Source: Methylocapsa sp. (GTDB lineage: Bacteria; Pseudomonadota; Alphaproteobacteria; Rhizobiales; Beijerinckiaceae). Taken from it: 7,850 nucleotides of DNA. The translations under genes were made by a program, and so were the position numbers. The stretch lies in contig JAFMSB010000067.1 of the NCBI GenBank assembly GCA_017353815.1, forward strand, positions 1 through 7,850, in the 5' to 3' direction. Under the pieces are notes generated by a model. It made no database searches. It saw only the letters and a program-made list of their open reading frames with translations, and had not been told where the DNA came from. Position 1 is the stretch's first letter. Each line of letters begins with the position of its first letter. Below are positions 6,254 through 7,850 of this stretch, piece by piece.

Positions 6254-7030
6254 ATGCAAGATTGGCAGGCCAATTTCGCGCGGGCTCTCCTTGATCGCGA
6301 GCTGCCCCCTCCTCCAGGAGTGTCAGCGCCGAATTCAACGGGAGCGCCGGAGCGGTTTGGGGTCTATCGCAACAACAGGATGGTAAGCCTGCTTGGCGCC
6401 TTGGAAGCACGTTTCCCGGCTGCGCGAAAAATTGTGGGCACTGAGTTTTTCAAGGCTGCGGCGCGGCAATTCATTGCCGCGCACCCGCCGCGCTCGCCAA
6501 TCATGATATTTTACGGCGATGCGTTTCCAGAGTTTTTAGAAAGCTTCAAACCAGCCCAAGGCGTGCCATATCTTGCCGACGCCGCAAGACTTGAAGCAGC
6601 AAGAGCGCGGGCCTATCATGCGGCGGATGCCAAGCCCTTGTGCCGGGAGGCGCTCGCCGCGGTGCCGGGCGAGGCTTTGGCCGATATGTGCTTCACTTTG
6701 CACCCTTCGATCGAAATCCTATCGTCGCCTCATCCTATCGTGACGATCTTTGCGATGAACACGGGAACAATGGACCTTGCGCCAATCGTCGACTGGCACG
6801 GCGAGCATGCCCTCATCCTCCGCCCGGAGTATGAGGTCGAGATCCGCCGCATATCCGCGGGCCAAGCCGCATTTCTGCGCAGCCTCGCGAAAAAGAACCC
6901 GCTCGGCGAGGCAATAAGCGCCGCGCTTGCCGCCGAGGCCAATTTCGATCCTGCAAATAGTATTGCTTTGCTGTTTTCTAGGCTGGCAATCGCAATGGTA
7001 AGAAACGGCGCCGGAGGCGTGCCGGCATGA
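6254..7030 (+). CDS. bufC: BufC, DUF2063-family partner of the bufferin maturase
   Basis: This is a 258-aa cytoplasmic protein with the DUF2063 (HvfC/BufC) N-terminal domain. The conserved pattern is visible: WQANFARALLD (4-14), RFGVYRNNRMVSLLGALEAR-FP (34-55), VGTEFFKAAARQFIAAHPP (61-79), SPIMIFYGDAFPEFL (81-95), PYLADAARLEAARARAYHA-ADA (105-126) and a variable C-terminal domain with ILRPEYEVEIRRIS (188-201). In related systems this protein binds the peptide and presents it to the DUF692 oxidase, as MbnC does for MbnB. Some databases label the domain DNA-binding, but the operon position favours the partner role. The start at ATG 6254 has GGGAG 8 bases upstream, while TTG 6251 directly before it is less likely. 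It overlaps the next gene by ATGA. Confidence 0.93.
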   Translation: MQDWQANFARALLDRELPPPPGVSAPNSTGAPERFGVYRNNRMVSLLGALEARFPAARKIVGTEFFKAAARQFIAAHPPRSPIMIFYGDAFPEFLESFKPAQGVPYLADAARLEAARARAYHAADAKPLCREALAAVPGEALADMCFTLHPSIEILSSPHPIVTIFAMNTGTMDLAPIVDWHGEHALILRPEYEVEIRRISAGQAAFLRSLAKKNPLGEAISAALAAEANFDPANSIALLFSRLAIAMVRNGAGGVPA

Positions 7031-7521
7031 CGGGTCCGCTCGCGCCAGATCCGCTTTTGGCCCTGGCTTGGCCCGCGCGTATGATTTACGCCGCAATCGG
7101 CCTGCTCGATAAAATACCTCAGTCCGTTATTTCGGCTGCTGCCCGGATATTCCCGGCAGCCGTGTTTTGGCGGTCGGGGCAGACCAAGGTCGAGGATTTT
7201 CACGTCACGCAAAATGCGATTGATCTCTTCCGCGACGAGTACGCGCTGCCGCTGATTGATCCGGCTTTGGCGGCAAAGATTGCCGCTTTCAGCGAGCATT
7301 TCTTTCCGGTTCTCCTGGTGATCGGGTTAGCCAGCCGCTTGGCTGCGCTCGCCCTTCTCGTCATGACCTCGGTCATCGAAATATTTGTCTATCCGGACGC
7401 CTGGCCGATTCATGGGGTCTGGGCGACCTGTTTTCTGGTTGTGATCGCCCGCGGGCCCGGAGTTTTTTCCCTCGACCACCTTTTGGCGCAGCGCTGGATG
7501 CAGAAAAATCTGCGCGACTGA
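7027..7521 (+). CDS. DoxX-family inner-membrane protein of the bufferin operon
   Basis: This is a 164-aa membrane protein whose start overlaps the bufC stop (ATGA), so translation is coupled. Four hydrophobic stretches are seen, at about 32-49, 83-101, 104-121 and 128-142. The DoxX pattern is clear: FWRSGQTKV (47-55), LFRDEYALPLIDP (67-79), SEHFFPVLLVIGLASRLAAL (89-108), FVYPDAWPIHGVWA (120-133) and RGPGVFSLDHLL (142-153). DoxX proteins named after thiosulfate:quinone oxidoreductase subunits are broad, and their role in bufferin operons is not settled. It may be a quinone-linked redox or export helper. The gene corresponds to the fourth gene of gigABCD-type operons described as induced by gold or chlorine stress. 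It is the last gene of the operon and convergent with the next gene only 12 bases away. Confidence 0.9.
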   Translation: MTGPLAPDPLLALAWPARMIYAAIGLLDKIPQSVISAAARIFPAAVFWRSGQTKVEDFHVTQNAIDLFRDEYALPLIDPALAAKIAAFSEHFFPVLLVIGLASRLAALALLVMTSVIEIFVYPDAWPIHGVWATCFLVVIARGPGVFSLDHLLAQRWMQKNLRD

Positions 7522-7533
7522 AGCCCGGCGCCG

Positions 7534-7850
7534 CTAGGGCGGAGAATTTCCGGTCCCGCCGCATACGCAGCAAAGCGCGAAGGCATATTGCTCCGCCACC
7601 TCTTCCAAATGGCCAAAGCGCCCGGGCACCCCGCCATGGCCTGCGCCCATATTGATCTTAAGCAGGATTGGCCCCCCTCCTGTCATCGTATCGCGCAGCT
7701 TTGCGGCCCATTTGAGCGGCTCCCAATAAGTGACGCGCGCATCCGTGAGGCCACCCAGGGCGAGGATAGGCGGATATACCGTTGGGCACACATTGTCATA
7801 AGGAGAATAAGAACGCATGACCGCGAAAATGGCCGGATTGGAGATTGGAT
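7534..7850 (-). CDS. ptrB: Oligopeptidase B (protease II), C-terminal end, 5' part off window
   Basis: The last 104 residues of an S9A prolyl-oligopeptidase-family serine peptidase are visible. The enzyme cuts small peptides after Arg or Lys in the cytoplasm. Motifs seen are SYSPYDNV, GGLTDARVTYWEPLKWAAKL and MGAGHGGVPGRFGHLEEVAEQY. The Asp of GLTDARV and the His of GAGHGG are two of the three catalytic residues. The catalytic Ser (GxSxGG) lies beyond the window edge. The reading frame is open to the last base, and ATG 7818 inside it is not the true start. The tail (CALCCVCGGTGNSPP) is unusually rich in Cys and Gly compared with relatives I know. The gene is probably unrelated to the bufferin operon. 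Confidence 0.95.
   Translation of the reverse strand, partial: PISNPAIFAVMRSYSPYDNVCPTVYPPILALGGLTDARVTYWEPLKWAAKLRDTMTGGGPILLKINMGAGHGGVPGRFGHLEEVAEQYAFALCCVCGGTGNSPP

Noticed and set aside
1..7850. tRNA, rRNA, CRISPR arrays, phage genes or toxin-antitoxin pairs
   Set aside because: None was seen. No regular direct repeats, cloverleaf-like sequence or matching small gene pairs were found on either strand.

Overview
The window looks like chromosomal DNA of a GC-rich alphaproteobacterium, probably Hyphomicrobiales and perhaps Beijerinckiaceae/methanotroph-like. This is inferred from codon use, the MoaA and DUF971 sequence types, the ECF sigma/NrsF pair, and an intergenic palindrome of the kind common in that order. 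The genus is not certain. By eye, the first ~1.7 kb is clearly more AT-rich than the rest.

Left part (1-1.7 kb, minus strand): the ruins of a ribosomally made peptide (RiPP) locus. A small precursor-like gene (about 1636 to 1387) carries one frameshift. Downstream of it lies a decayed gene (1293 to beyond base 1) for a B12-binding radical SAM protein of the RiPP C-methyltransferase type. It has three frame changes, two in-frame stops and a probable internal deletion, yet every family block can still be read in one frame or another.

Centre-left (1.88-3.43 kb): two divergent housekeeping genes, a DUF971 protein (minus) and the molybdenum-cofactor enzyme MoaA (plus).

Centre to right (3.45-7.52 kb): a complete copper/metal-stress module. 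On the minus strand, an ECF sigma factor and its six-helix membrane anti-sigma factor NrsF overlap by GTGA. Divergent from them is a bufferin operon: bufA (DUF2282, a secreted four-Cys peptide), bufB (DUF692/MNIO maturase), bufC (DUF2063 partner) and a DoxX-like membrane protein. The divergent region holds two oppositely oriented copies of TGTAACA-N16-CG(A/T)A, one in front of each arm. I read these as promoters for the sigma factor itself. The proposed circuit is: metal sensed through NrsF cysteines, sigma released, and both the sigma gene and bufABC-doxX induced. BufA is then modified on cysteines by BufB with BufC and exported to bind metal in the periplasm. A hairpin after bufA and a 48-bp palindromic repeat after bufB may set the ratio of peptide to enzymes.

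Right edge: the C-terminal end of an oligopeptidase B (PtrB) gene, convergent with the operon and cut by the window end. The window therefore pairs a dead RiPP system with an apparently living one, both lying within 8 kb.
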